Made by a program: the position numbers and the translations under genes
Shown here: piece after piece, positions 9,260 through 17,707 of the stretch
Numbering within the stretch: position 1 is the first letter of the stretch
Layout: each line of letters opens with the position of its first letter
Notes under the pieces: generated by a model
Told to the model about the DNA's origin: nothing
What the model saw: only the letters and a program-made list of their open reading frames with translations
Database searches by the model: none
Source of the DNA: CBDCGJ01 sp965238305
GTDB taxonomy: Bacteria; Pseudomonadota; Alphaproteobacteria; GCA-2731375
Reading direction: 5' to 3'
DNA length: 64,000 nt
Assembly (NCBI GenBank): GCA_965238305.1
Contig: CBDEHK010000001.1
Location: forward strand, 2,108,001-2,172,000

Positions 9260-10471
9260 TTAGGCCTCGCCGGCTTGGAACAAACTTTCTTTACCCATGC
9301 GTTCCATACAGATCTCCGCCGTCCAGGGCAGCATTAATGCGCCACAGCGGCTGTCTCGATATAGTCGCTCGAGTGAAAAGCTCTTGAAAATGGAACGACC
9401 GCCACAGACCCGGATCGCCAGGCGGCACATGTCGTTGGCTGTTTCCATCACCGTACATTGCGCCGCATAGGCGCGCAGTCGGTCATCTTTGCTGGGATTG
9501 TATCGGGCTTCGCCAATGACCCGCAAAAACAGGGCTTCCGCCTGCTCCAATTTCAGGCGCATCTCCGCGACGGCCATTTGTTTCGCTGGGCTGTGTCTGG
9601 CCGACCCGGCCGGCGGTGCGCCGTCGACTTCGCCGCGCATATATCCGACCGTGAATTCGAAAGCAGCACGCGCAATACCCATATAGGTCGGCGACAGGGT
9701 CATGAACATATGCGGCCAATTCAGTGCGGCTTCGTAATATTTTCCACGCGGCAGCATCTGATGATCATCAGGAACAAAAACATCTTCCAGGATCAAGTTC
9801 TTTGAGACGGTACCGCGCATCCCCAGGACATCCCAGTCGCCAACGACTTGGAAACCCTCGGCATCGCCCGGCACCGCCAAATAAATCGTGTCTTTTACGT
9901 CCGCGTCCCGGTCGTCGCGGGCTTCCGTACACAGCACGCCATAGAAATCCGCCGCGCCCGCAAGCGAGGCGAAATGTTTGCGGCCGCTAACTGACCAGCC
10001 GCCATCGACTTTCTTGGCGGTGGTGCCAAATGGCGCTTTGCCGGCGGCAGCGGCACTATTCGGTTCGGAGAATGGTTGGGCAAATAGCTTGCCTTCATTG
10101 ATCACCAGATCGTAGATGCCGCGTCGCCGCTCATCATGGCGGGCGCGTTGCTCTTCAGTCATCTCCAGATCGTCGGCCAGCTGTCCACTCCACATCATCG
10201 TTGCCGTATGCATATTGAAAGTCAGGGCCGTCGCGCCGCACCATCGACCAAGCTCACTGGAGATCATGGCATAGGTCTGGAAATCTGCCCCCAGGCCGCC
10301 GAAGCGTTCCGGAATGACCAAACCGAGATAGCCGGCATCACGCAAATCATCGTAATTGGCGTATGGGAATTCCGCCTTACGATCAAATTCCGCGGCCCGG
10401 CCAGCAAATTTGTCGCGACCTAATTCCCGGGCGATGCCGATCAGTTCTTTCTGTCTTGTCATATTTGTCAT
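9260..10471 (-). CDS. Acyl-CoA dehydrogenase-family flavoprotein, atypical active site
   Basis: At about 403 residues the protein has the three-part dehydrogenase fold: an N-terminal helical domain (DLRDAGYLGLVIPERFGGLG), a middle beta domain (FAQPFSEPNSAAAAG, SGRKHFASLAGAADFYGV), and a C-terminal helical domain (AIRVCGGRSIFKSFSLERL). The usual YEGT loop with the catalytic Glu is replaced by DSRCGALMLPWTAEI, so it may use another residue or act as a flavin monooxygenase of this fold. I chose the ATG at 10471, which follows a GAGG eight bases upstream and sits ten bases after the hydrolase stop. An earlier in-frame ATG would lie inside the hydrolase gene. It is the third gene of the NicX-like operon. 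Confidence 0.83.
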   Translation of the reverse strand: MTNMTRQKELIGIARELGRDKFAGRAAEFDRKAEFPYANYDDLRDAGYLGLVIPERFGGLGADFQTYAMISSELGRWCGATALTFNMHTATMMWSGQLADDLEMTEEQRARHDERRRGIYDLVINEGKLFAQPFSEPNSAAAAGKAPFGTTAKKVDGGWSVSGRKHFASLAGAADFYGVLCTEARDDRDADVKDTIYLAVPGDAEGFQVVGDWDVLGMRGTVSKNLILEDVFVPDDHQMLPRGKYYEAALNWPHMFMTLSPTYMGIARAAFEFTVGYMRGEVDGAPPAGSARHSPAKQMAVAEMRLKLEQAEALFLRVIGEARYNPSKDDRLRAYAAQCTVMETANDMCRLAIRVCGGRSIFKSFSLERLYRDSRCGALMLPWTAEICMERMGKESLFQAGEA

Positions 10472-10481
10472 GCTGGTTGCC

Positions 10482-11258
10482 TCAAAGTTCGTGCTTTGAA
10501 AGAAAGTTGTCGATTGCCGCATTGAACAAGTCCGGCCGTTCGATATTCATCAGATGACCGACGCCCGACATGCAGTGATAGTCGCTTCGATCGATTTTTG
10601 CCGCCATCTTCTCGACCACAGAGGGTGGCGCGTTAGTGTCTTTCTCCGCCGCCAAACATAGTGTCGGGACGGCGATATTTTGCAAATTGCGAAGCTGATT
10701 GAAGGTGACAATGCAGTGTAATGCGGCCCGGTAGGTGTCGCTGGCTAAGACATCCATGCTGGCCCGTGCTTTGGCCACTGCTTCCGGTGTTTTGAAGTCC
10801 CCCAACATGCTATCTAGCAACGGGCCGGCAAAATCCTTCAAGCTTTTCCCTTGGTCCAACGGGGCCAAACGGGCATCTAAGAATTCCTGCTGCCAGGCAC
10901 CGCCAGGTTTACCAAACGCGGGACTGGTGCCGGCTAATACCAGTGCCTTGACCCGTTCCGGATAATGGGTGGCGAACTCCTGCGCCACCATACCGCCCAT
11001 GGAATGACCTACGAGTATCGGTCTCTCGATCCCCAGATCGTCACAGAGAGCTAGCAGCGCCCGCGCCAGCATCGGAAACGTCATTTCTTCATCTAATATA
11101 CTACGGCCATAACCAGGCATATCCCAGGAAACGGCTCGGTAGCGGAACCGAAAATGAGCCAGTTGATCAGCAAAGTTTTCCGCGTTGCCGCCAATGCCAT
11201 GGAGAAAAATCAGCGCTTGGCCATTTCCCCGTTCGATTGCAGCGGGAGCCGTCGTCAT
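10482..11258 (-). CDS. Alpha/beta-fold hydrolase (NicD-position in the NicX-like operon)
   Basis: This 258-residue alpha/beta hydrolase has the oxyanion motif LIFLHGIGGNAENF, WDMPGYGRS, the nucleophile elbow VGHSMGGMV (Ser about residue 96), an acid in AEKDTNAPP, and the His in GVGHLMNIERP. It resembles 3-oxoadipate enol-lactonase/C-C hydrolase relatives. The start codon overlaps the stop of the NicX-like gene (ATGA at 11255-11258), so the two are coupled. In the known nicotinate pathway an alpha/beta hydrolase, NicD, deformylates the N-formylmaleamate made by NicX; a similar pairing is suggested here. The substrate is inferred from context only. Confidence 0.85.
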   Translation of the reverse strand: MTTAPAAIERGNGQALIFLHGIGGNAENFADQLAHFRFRYRAVSWDMPGYGRSILDEEMTFPMLARALLALCDDLGIERPILVGHSMGGMVAQEFATHYPERVKALVLAGTSPAFGKPGGAWQQEFLDARLAPLDQGKSLKDFAGPLLDSMLGDFKTPEAVAKARASMDVLASDTYRAALHCIVTFNQLRNLQNIAVPTLCLAAEKDTNAPPSVVEKMAAKIDRSDYHCMSGVGHLMNIERPDLFNAAIDNFLSKHEL

Positions 11259-12301
11259 GCCAAATCTCCCTGCAGGACGCCGTTTTCTACCACTGCCTTG
11301 CCATCTAAACTGATGGTGCAATTGCGCATCGGAAGATCAAAATGGCCCAAGGTGTGGCGTCCGGCGACTTCGTTCGCACCAGTGGAATAAAGAAAGTTGC
11401 CGGCGAAAGCGCGCAGTTCGGTGCCATTGAAATCGGCCTTGTCATACATCGTCATGGCGTCCCAGCGGGCTGCCGGGTTCATGCCCCAGCCAACATGACT
11501 GACCGCATAAGCTTCTTTGTCGCCCCAGGCGGCAATATAGCTGCGCATCAATTCGGCATCCAGGCCGTCACCTTCAATTTCGGTGACGTAATCGTCCTTG
11601 ATATGCAGGGTAATCGGACTTTCGAGATAGCGTTTGAAAGTCAGATTAACATCACCAGAGGCCATCACCAATTTACCATTCACCGATCCGGCGGCAGGGA
11701 AACAAAGGCAGATACCGCCCGGCCAATGGGTGATCGTGCCGGGCCGTTTGGTGAAGCCCCAGCCGCCCCCGGCAATCGCACCTTTTAAATCCACGCTTAG
11801 ATCGGTGCCGGCTGGGGAGGTTACGGACATCGATCCGGCTTCGCGCAGCAATTTGATCCCGGTCTTGCATTTTCCCTCCAACGCTTCCGAGGGCGCCAAG
11901 CGCTCCAAAGCCTCGGGATGTTCGTTGGAAATCATCAAGATACGCGCGCCGGCTTTAAGGATGGCGGGCAATTCCGCCGCATGCAGCAATCCTTCGACGG
12001 TGCAGTCGATGACCATCTTGCTATGCCCAAGCGCCGCGATCACGGCCGCATTTTGTTGTATGGCATCAGAGGCGCCGGTGGAGCGGATGGGGACAACAGC
12101 GGTCTGTTGCGGCGAGGGCAAAGTGACGTGAAACGGTTTCGCGTTCAGCCGCTGCATCGCCAATTCGGCCAGATGCGGGATGATCGAGCGGGACTGGCTT
12201 TCCGAGAGAATAGCGACTTCGTCTTCCGCCGCGACTTCGCAGAGCTCGAAGACCCGCACAAAGCTATCGATCCATTTTCCTTCGATGCGTTCCTGCAACA
12301 T
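11255..12301 (-). CDS. NicX-like (2,5-dihydroxypyridine 5,6-dioxygenase/M29-type) metalloprotein
   Basis: This protein of about 348 residues would often be labelled leucyl aminopeptidase (M29). The C-terminal half matches, from memory, the ring-cleaving dioxygenase NicX of nicotinate degradation: SHVGWGMNPAARWDAM, RAFAGNFLYSTG and GHFDLPMRNC occur in the same order and spacing. The NicX iron ligands, remembered as His265, His318 and Asp320, correspond to His269, His320 and Asp322 here. The probable reaction is oxygenolytic cleavage of a hydroxylated pyridine or a related ring. The ATG at 12301 has GGGG six bases upstream; in-frame ATGs at 12307 and 12313 and a GTG at 12343 are alternatives. 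It heads the four-gene operon and is divergent from a MarR gene. Confidence 0.75.
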   Translation of the reverse strand: MLQERIEGKWIDSFVRVFELCEVAAEDEVAILSESQSRSIIPHLAELAMQRLNAKPFHVTLPSPQQTAVVPIRSTGASDAIQQNAAVIAALGHSKMVIDCTVEGLLHAAELPAILKAGARILMISNEHPEALERLAPSEALEGKCKTGIKLLREAGSMSVTSPAGTDLSVDLKGAIAGGGWGFTKRPGTITHWPGGICLCFPAAGSVNGKLVMASGDVNLTFKRYLESPITLHIKDDYVTEIEGDGLDAELMRSYIAAWGDKEAYAVSHVGWGMNPAARWDAMTMYDKADFNGTELRAFAGNFLYSTGANEVAGRHTLGHFDLPMRNCTISLDGKAVVENGVLQGDLA

Positions 12302-12348
12302 CGTCATCCCCATTACAAATTTGTTTATGTCAAATTCTAGCACACGAA

Positions 12349-12372
12349 ATTATATATGAAAAGTCATATAAA
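12349..12372. promoter_or_regulatory. Imperfect AT-rich inverted repeat, candidate MarR operator
   Basis: The arms ATTATATATGA and TCATATAAAT pair around an AAAG-type centre, in the short gap between the NicX-like operon and the divergent MarR gene. Size, AT content and position fit a MarR-family operator controlling both directions. A further ACAAATTTGT palindrome lies at 12315-12324, close to the NicX-like start. Assignment is by symmetry and context only. Confidence 0.55.
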
Positions 12373-12845
12373 TGATGCTACAGTATTGTATGGGTGAAAA
12401 TGAAGACGCTGTCGGTTTTGTCGATAATTATTTGCTGTATCTGTTGGCCCGCGCATCAGAGCAGGCAAGCCGACAGTTCCACGTCCATGTGAAACAACAG
12501 GGCTTGAATGTGCCGGAATGGCGGGTGCTGGCGGCGATTTCCGACGGGCCGCAGAACATCGGTAACTTGGCTCGGATCACGCTTTACCAACAACCAACAT
12601 TGACCAAGGTTGTTGACCGCATGTGTGATGATGGTTTGGTAAGCCGGGCCCGCGACAAATCCGACAAGCGCGTGGTTTTGGTGAAGGCGACAGCAAAGGG
12701 CGGGACGATTGCAAGACAATTACAGGGTGTTGCTTTAGTCCATGAACGTGAAGTCTTGCAGCACTATAGCGACAAGGAAAAAGCGCATCTTAAAGGCATC
12801 CTGCAGCAACTTATTGCTCGAACGGATGAGGCGTGGGAAGATTAA
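12372..12845 (+). CDS. MarR-family transcriptional regulator
   Basis: This 157-residue winged-helix regulator has VPEWRVLAAISDGPQNIGNLARITLYQQPTL as the first HTH part, followed by TKVVDRMCDDGLVSRARDKSDKR (recognition helix and wing with the conserved D-x-R-x-x-x/KR pattern) and a C-terminal dimer helix. It is divergent from the NicX-like operon, as NicR (also MarR-type) accompanies nic genes in Pseudomonas. It probably represses that operon until an aromatic or heterocyclic ligand binds. A second ATG at 12390 would shorten it by six residues; neither has a clear ribosome site, and the first overlaps the inverted repeat. Confidence 0.88.
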   Translation: MMLQYCMGENEDAVGFVDNYLLYLLARASEQASRQFHVHVKQQGLNVPEWRVLAAISDGPQNIGNLARITLYQQPTLTKVVDRMCDDGLVSRARDKSDKRVVLVKATAKGGTIARQLQGVALVHEREVLQHYSDKEKAHLKGILQQLIARTDEAWED

Positions 12846-12848
12846 GCG

Positions 12849-13775
12849 ATGAGCACACATCTATATACCCACCCGATTTTTGCCGAGCATGACCCGGGTT
12901 CCGGCCATCCAGAAAATCCGGGCCGAATCAATGCGGTAGAAATAGCGTTGGCAGACGCGGCCTTCGCTGCCCTTGATGTCCGACAGTCTGAATTAATCGA
13001 AAAAGAAGTCCTGTTACATGTCCATCCCGAAGCCTTCGTCGAATGGATAGACGAGGTTGCGCCCACGGATGGGCGGGTTGCATTAGATGGCGATACGGTT
13101 ATGTCGCCGGCGACCCATGAGGCAGCCTATCGAGCCGTCGGTGCAATATGTGCCGGTGTTGACGATGTCTGTAATGGCGAAGCAAATAATGTCTTTTGCG
13201 CGGTGCGGCCACCCGGCCATCACGCCGAACCACAAAAACCGATGGGATTTTGTGTTTTCAATAGCATCGCCGTCGCGGCGGCGTATGCCCGCGCCAAATA
13301 CGGTCTTGAGCGCGTTGCAGTGGTGGATTTCGACGTCCACCACGGCAATGGGACGCAAGCGGCGTTCTGGGACGATAAAGATTTATTCTATGCCTCTTCT
13401 CATCAATCGCCGTTTTATCCGGGCACCGGTGACAAGCAAGAAACGGGGCTGGGAAATATATTCAATGCACCATTGCCAGCATTTTCCACCAGCGTAGATT
13501 TTCGTGCCGCCTATGAAGATTATTTGCTGCCGGCACTCGCCGCATTTCGCCCCGAATTGATCCTTATTTCTGCCGGATTCGACGCCCATAAAGACGATCC
13601 CTTGGCGCAATTGCAGTTGGAAGACCAGGACTATCGCTGGATCACCCAGGAGTTAATACAAATTGCCGATCAACGATGCGGCGGAAGGCTGGTATCGGCA
13701 CTGGAAGGTGGTTATAACCATAATGCCCTGGCGCGTTGCGTCGGTATCCATGTAAGTGAACTCATGATGGCCTAA
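12849..13775 (+). CDS. Histone-deacetylase-family amidohydrolase
   Basis: This 308-residue zinc amidohydrolase is of the HDAC/acetoin-utilisation/acetylpolyamine amidohydrolase superfamily. Visible signatures are HPENPGRI (residues 20-27), RPPGHHAE with the catalytic His pair (123-125), DFDVHHGNG carrying zinc ligands Asp162 and His164, SAGFDAH with the third ligand Asp245, and EGGYN near 286. The bacterial substrate may be an acetylated polyamine, a short-chain acyl-lysine or a related amide. It starts three bases after the MarR stop and is followed by xseB, an arrangement I recall from other alphaproteobacteria, so it probably belongs to the housekeeping block and not the NicX-like operon. 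Confidence 0.9.
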   Translation: MSTHLYTHPIFAEHDPGSGHPENPGRINAVEIALADAAFAALDVRQSELIEKEVLLHVHPEAFVEWIDEVAPTDGRVALDGDTVMSPATHEAAYRAVGAICAGVDDVCNGEANNVFCAVRPPGHHAEPQKPMGFCVFNSIAVAAAYARAKYGLERVAVVDFDVHHGNGTQAAFWDDKDLFYASSHQSPFYPGTGDKQETGLGNIFNAPLPAFSTSVDFRAAYEDYLLPALAAFRPELILISAGFDAHKDDPLAQLQLEDQDYRWITQELIQIADQRCGGRLVSALEGGYNHNALARCVGIHVSELMMA

Positions 13776-13804
13776 ATCTAGGCGGTCTGAAGCTGGAGAA
13801 TGAA

Positions 13805-14068
13805 GTGAGCGCAGACGACAAAAAGAATATTCCCGCTGACATCGCAAAAATGAATTTTGAAGATGCCATGGCTGCCCTGGAAGAAATCGTCCGGAAATTG
13901 GAAAGCGGTGAAGTTGGATTAGAAAAATCAATCGAGTTCTACAGCCGCGGCGCCTTGTTAAAACGTCACTGTGAAGAAAAATTGCGCACGGCGAGCGAGA
14001 AAATCGAAAAAATCGTCCTGAACGAAAGCGGTGGCGTCAAAGGGACAACGGCTGCCGAAATCGAATAG
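13805..14068 (+). CDS. xseB: Exodeoxyribonuclease VII small subunit
   Basis: This is the 87-residue small subunit of ExoVII, which with XseA degrades single-stranded DNA from either end. The family core MNFEDAMAALEEIVRKLESGEVGLEKSIEFYSRG and the following LKRHCEEKLRTASEKIEKI coiled region are present and of normal length. It starts with GTG at 13805, shortly after a GGAGAA ribosome site at 13795. It lies directly upstream of ispA and dxs, a common bacterial order. XseA is not in the window. Confidence 0.93.
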   Translation: MSADDKKNIPADIAKMNFEDAMAALEEIVRKLESGEVGLEKSIEFYSRGALLKRHCEEKLRTASEKIEKIVLNESGGVKGTTAAEIE

Positions 14069-14097
14069 ATCAAACAGATAGAATTTCGGAACAAACA

Positions 14098-14985
14098 TTG
14101 GAATTTCAAGAACAATTAGCGCTGTCCGCCGCTGCCGTGGAGAAAGAGTTGCGTCGTCTGCTGCCGAAAGCAGAAGACGGCCCGGAAGGTAAACTTTATG
14201 AAGCCATGCGCTACGCCGTTTTGGCTGGCGGCAAACGACTGCGTCCGTTTTTAGTGATATCGTCGGCAGATCTATTTGACGTATCGGCGGAACAATCGAT
14301 CCGTGTTGGCGCGGCTGTCGAATGTATCCATAGTTATAGCCTCATCCACGACGACCTGCCCTGTATGGACGATGACGACCTGCGGCGGGGACAACCGACT
14401 GTGCATATCAAATATGATGAAGCGACGGCGATTTTAGCGGGTGATGCTTTGTTGACCTATGCCTTTGAATTGGTCAGCGATGCCGACGCGATCCCGAATG
14501 CACAGGTGCGGGCGGAAATAGTCCAAGGTTTAGCGAAAGCGGCGGGTGCCAGAGGCATGGTTGGCGGTCAAATATTGGATATTGTTGCCGAAAAGACGGT
14601 GTTTTCGGAGTTTGAAACCGTGCGCATGCAGCGTCTCAAAACCGGTGAAATGATCGCGATCTCCGCCGAGGCGGGCGCGATATTGGGACGCGGCACGCGC
14701 GCGAAACGGCATGCCCTGCAGATGTATGCACATGACTTGGGTCTCGCTTTTCAAATAACGGACGATATTTTGGACACTAGCGGAAGTGCGGAGGAGATGG
14801 GCAAGGCGGTTGGCAAAGATGAAGATGCCGGCAAGGCGACTTTTGTTTCCTTGTTAGGGGAGGAAGCGGCCGCAGCCCGGGCAAAAATGCTGTCGGATCA
14901 GGCGATTGTGCATCTGGATATTTTTGGTAAAAAGGCTGACAGTTTGCGCGAACTGTGCAAGTTTGTCATAAAGCGTAAGCATTAA
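14098..14985 (+). CDS. ispA: Farnesyl (polyprenyl) diphosphate synthase
   Basis: The enzyme condenses isopentenyl diphosphate with allylic diphosphates to make farnesyl diphosphate, feeding quinone, undecaprenyl and hopanoid synthesis. The 295 residues match the bacterial short-chain prenyltransferase family. The first aspartate-rich motif is DDLPCMD (residues 85-91), the second DDILD (222-226), with GGKRLRP near 44. The start is a TTG at 14098, about 30 bases after xseB. The product chain length is inferred from family and the ispA-dxs context. Confidence 0.93.
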   Translation: MEFQEQLALSAAAVEKELRRLLPKAEDGPEGKLYEAMRYAVLAGGKRLRPFLVISSADLFDVSAEQSIRVGAAVECIHSYSLIHDDLPCMDDDDLRRGQPTVHIKYDEATAILAGDALLTYAFELVSDADAIPNAQVRAEIVQGLAKAAGARGMVGGQILDIVAEKTVFSEFETVRMQRLKTGEMIAISAEAGAILGRGTRAKRHALQMYAHDLGLAFQITDDILDTSGSAEEMGKAVGKDEDAGKATFVSLLGEEAAAARAKMLSDQAIVHLDIFGKKADSLRELCKFVIKRKH

Positions 14986-15014
14986 AACCCTTTCGGGGGC
15001 AGATTAGTATTGTT

Positions 15015-16934
15015 ATGAACAGCAAAACACCGCTTCTAGATCTTGTGAATAGTCCGGCCGATCTGCGCAAGCTTGATAGTCATCAGCTGCCCCAGTTGGC
15101 TGATGAATTGCGCCAGGAGACAATTGACGCTGTTTCCATTACCGGTGGTCATCTGGGCGCCGGTTTGGGGGTTGTAGAATTATCTGTTGCTTTGCATCAT
15201 ACTTTTAACACACCAGATGATGTCCTGATTTGGGATGTCGGCCATCAATGTTATCCGCATAAGATTTTGACCGAACGCCGGGGCCGTATCCGAAGCCTCC
15301 GGCAAAGAGACGGCTTGTCAGGATTTACCAGGCGCAGCGAAAGTAACTATGATCCCTTTGGCGCCGCCCATAGCTCAACGTCGATTTCCGCTGCATTGGG
15401 GTTCGCAGTCGGGCGCAATCTGACGGGTAAAGACAATAATGTCATTGCCGTGATCGGTGACGGCGCTATGAGCGCCGGTATGGCTTATGAGGCAATGAAC
15501 AATGCCGGCTCTATGGATAGTCGCCTCATTGTCGTCCTGAACGACAACGATATGTCTATCGCCCCGCCGGTCGGTGCCATGAGTGCTTATTTATCCCGCC
15601 TGATCTCATCGCGCCCCTATCTGGGCATGCGTGAAATCCTCAAACTCTTTGCCGGTAAGTTGCCGCGTCCGATGGAAGAACGGGCCAAGCGTGCAGAAGA
15701 ATATGCCCGCGGTATGATCACTGGCGGGACGTTGTTTGAAGAGCTGGGATTTTATTACGTTGGGCCCATCGACGGGCACAATCTTGACCATCTTTTGCCG
15801 GTCCTGAGAAATGTCCGTGATTCTAATCAAGTTGGTCCGGTTTTGGTCCATGTGGTGACGCAAAAGGGCAAAGGTTATGGTCCGGCAGAACAATCGGAAG
15901 ACAAGTATCACGGCGTCAGCAAATTTGATGTGGTCACCGGCGCGCAGGCAAAAGCAAAGTCGAATGCGCCAAGTTACACGAAGGTTTTTGCCGAAACCCT
16001 AGTCGAAAAAGCCGAAGGCGATGAAAAAATTGTTGCGATCACGGCGGCGATGCCTTCAGGCACCGGCTTGAACCTGTTCCAAGAGCGCTTTCCGGATCGC
16101 TGTTTTGATGTCGGTATAGCGGAACAGCACGCGGTGACTTTCGCCGCCGGTTTGGCTGCTGAAGGATATAAGCCGTTTGTGGCAATTTATTCGACTTTCC
16201 TGCAGCGCGCTTACGATCAAATCGTCCATGATGTGGCGATACAATGTTTGCCGGTCCGTTTCGCCATTGACCGAGCCGGGCTTGTTGGCGCCGATGGCGC
16301 GACCCATGCGGGATCATTCGATAGCGCTTATTTGGGCGCGGTCCCTAACCTGGTGCTGATGGCGGCATCCGACGAAGCGGAATTGGCTCGGATGGTGGCA
16401 ACCTCCCTTTCGATCAATGACCGACCAAGCGCTTTCCGGTTTCCCCGCGGGGAAGGCGTCGGCGTCGAGATGCCGGTGCAACCGACGCCGCTTGAGATTG
16501 GCAAAGGCCGCATCATTCGCGAAGGCAACACTGTGGCGATCTTGTCTTATGGCGCGCGGTTACAAGAAGCCTTGAAAGCGGCAGATGATTTAGCAGCCCA
16601 TGGTTTGTCGACGACGGTTGCGGATGCACGCTTTTGCAAACCCTTGGATCAAGCTTTGGTTCGCGATCTGGCGGACAATCATGAAGTGTTGATAACGGTT
16701 GAAGAAGGTTCGATCGGTGGCTTCGGCTCCCACGTCCTGCAGTTTTTGGCCGAAGAAGGCTTGTTGGATGGCGGTCTAAAAATTCGTCCGATGATCTTGC
16801 CGGATGTATTTATCGATCATGACAAACCGAACGATATGTATGCGGAAGCACATTTGACCGATCTGGATATTTTGCACACCGCGATGACCGCACTAGGCCG
16901 GGGCGATGAGTTGGAGCGGCCAGCCCGCGCTTGA
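15015..16934 (+). CDS. dxs: 1-deoxy-D-xylulose-5-phosphate synthase
   Basis: This ThDP enzyme joins pyruvate and glyceraldehyde 3-phosphate in the first step of the MEP isoprenoid pathway. The 639 residues are the normal length. Visible are the N-terminal substrate/ThDP region (WDVGHQCYPHKILTERR), the Mg/ThDP motif GDGAMSAGMAYEAMNNAG near residue 150, the transketolase pyrimidine domain with DVGIAEQHAVTFAAGLA, and the C-terminal domain with VEEGSIGGFGSHV. It lies 29 bases after ispA. The stop codon overlaps the TTG start of tlyA. Confidence 0.96.
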   Translation: MNSKTPLLDLVNSPADLRKLDSHQLPQLADELRQETIDAVSITGGHLGAGLGVVELSVALHHTFNTPDDVLIWDVGHQCYPHKILTERRGRIRSLRQRDGLSGFTRRSESNYDPFGAAHSSTSISAALGFAVGRNLTGKDNNVIAVIGDGAMSAGMAYEAMNNAGSMDSRLIVVLNDNDMSIAPPVGAMSAYLSRLISSRPYLGMREILKLFAGKLPRPMEERAKRAEEYARGMITGGTLFEELGFYYVGPIDGHNLDHLLPVLRNVRDSNQVGPVLVHVVTQKGKGYGPAEQSEDKYHGVSKFDVVTGAQAKAKSNAPSYTKVFAETLVEKAEGDEKIVAITAAMPSGTGLNLFQERFPDRCFDVGIAEQHAVTFAAGLAAEGYKPFVAIYSTFLQRAYDQIVHDVAIQCLPVRFAIDRAGLVGADGATHAGSFDSAYLGAVPNLVLMAASDEAELARMVATSLSINDRPSAFRFPRGEGVGVEMPVQPTPLEIGKGRIIREGNTVAILSYGARLQEALKAADDLAAHGLSTTVADARFCKPLDQALVRDLADNHEVLITVEEGSIGGFGSHVLQFLAEEGLLDGGLKIRPMILPDVFIDHDKPNDMYAEAHLTDLDILHTAMTALGRGDELERPARA

Positions 16935-17707
16935 GCAAGATGGCAAATCCTGCTACGAAACCGAAAAAACTTAGATTGGACGCCTTGCTGGTGGATCGTG
17001 GCCTGGTCGAAAGCCGTAGTCGCGCACAGGCCCTGGTAATGGCGGGAAAGGTTTTTTCGAAGGAACAAAAACTCGAAAAAGCAGGGAAACAAGTCGCCGA
17101 TAATATCCCTCTTGAAGTCAGGGGGCAGGATCATCCGTGGGTCTCCCGCGGTGGGATCAAGCTTGATCACGGACTACGCGCGTTCAAGGTCGATCCGGCT
17201 GGGATGATCTGCCTCGACGTTGGGGCGTCGACCGGCGGCTTTACCGACGTCTTATTGCAAAACGGCGCCAAAACCGTCTATGCCGTCGATGTCGGACATG
17301 GCCAGCTAGCTTGGAAAGTACGCAGTGATGACCGGGTGGTGGTTATGGAACGCTGCAATGCGCGCCATTTGACCGATGCTGATATTCCCTTATCTATGGA
17401 TTTAATTGTATGCGACGCAAGCTTTATTGGCTTGCGCACTTTGCTGCCAGCCGGTCTGGGCTTGGTGAAACCGGGTGGGAAACTGGTTGCTTTGATCAAA
17501 CCGCAATTTGAAGTCGGCAAAGGGCAAGTCGGCAAAGGCGGTGTGGTACGTGATCCTACCTTGCACGATGAAGTTTGCGAAACCATTCGCGATTGGCTAA
17601 ATGATCTGCCGAACTGGAATGCCGTGGACATTGTCGAAAGTCCAATTACCGGTCCGGAAGGAAATGTCGAATTTTTAATCTACGGAACAAAAAATCATGA
17701 CGGGTGA
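16931..17707 (+). CDS. tlyA: TlyA-family S4-domain rRNA methyltransferase
   Basis: This 258-residue protein has an N-terminal S4 RNA-binding domain (RLDALLVDRGLVESRSRAQ, residues about 15-65) followed by an FtsJ/Rossmann SAM-dependent methyltransferase domain (LDVGASTGGFTD, residues 95-106; later KPQFEVGKGQVGKGGVVRD). The family 2'-O-methylates ribosomal RNA. The TTG start at 16931 overlaps the TGA of dxs, and the 3' end overlaps the next methyltransferase gene by eleven bases. The tight packing suggests one transcript from xseB to 18968. Confidence 0.92.
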   Translation: MSKMANPATKPKKLRLDALLVDRGLVESRSRAQALVMAGKVFSKEQKLEKAGKQVADNIPLEVRGQDHPWVSRGGIKLDHGLRAFKVDPAGMICLDVGASTGGFTDVLLQNGAKTVYAVDVGHGQLAWKVRSDDRVVVMERCNARHLTDADIPLSMDLIVCDASFIGLRTLLPAGLGLVKPGGKLVALIKPQFEVGKGQVGKGGVVRDPTLHDEVCETIRDWLNDLPNWNAVDIVESPITGPEGNVEFLIYGTKNHDG

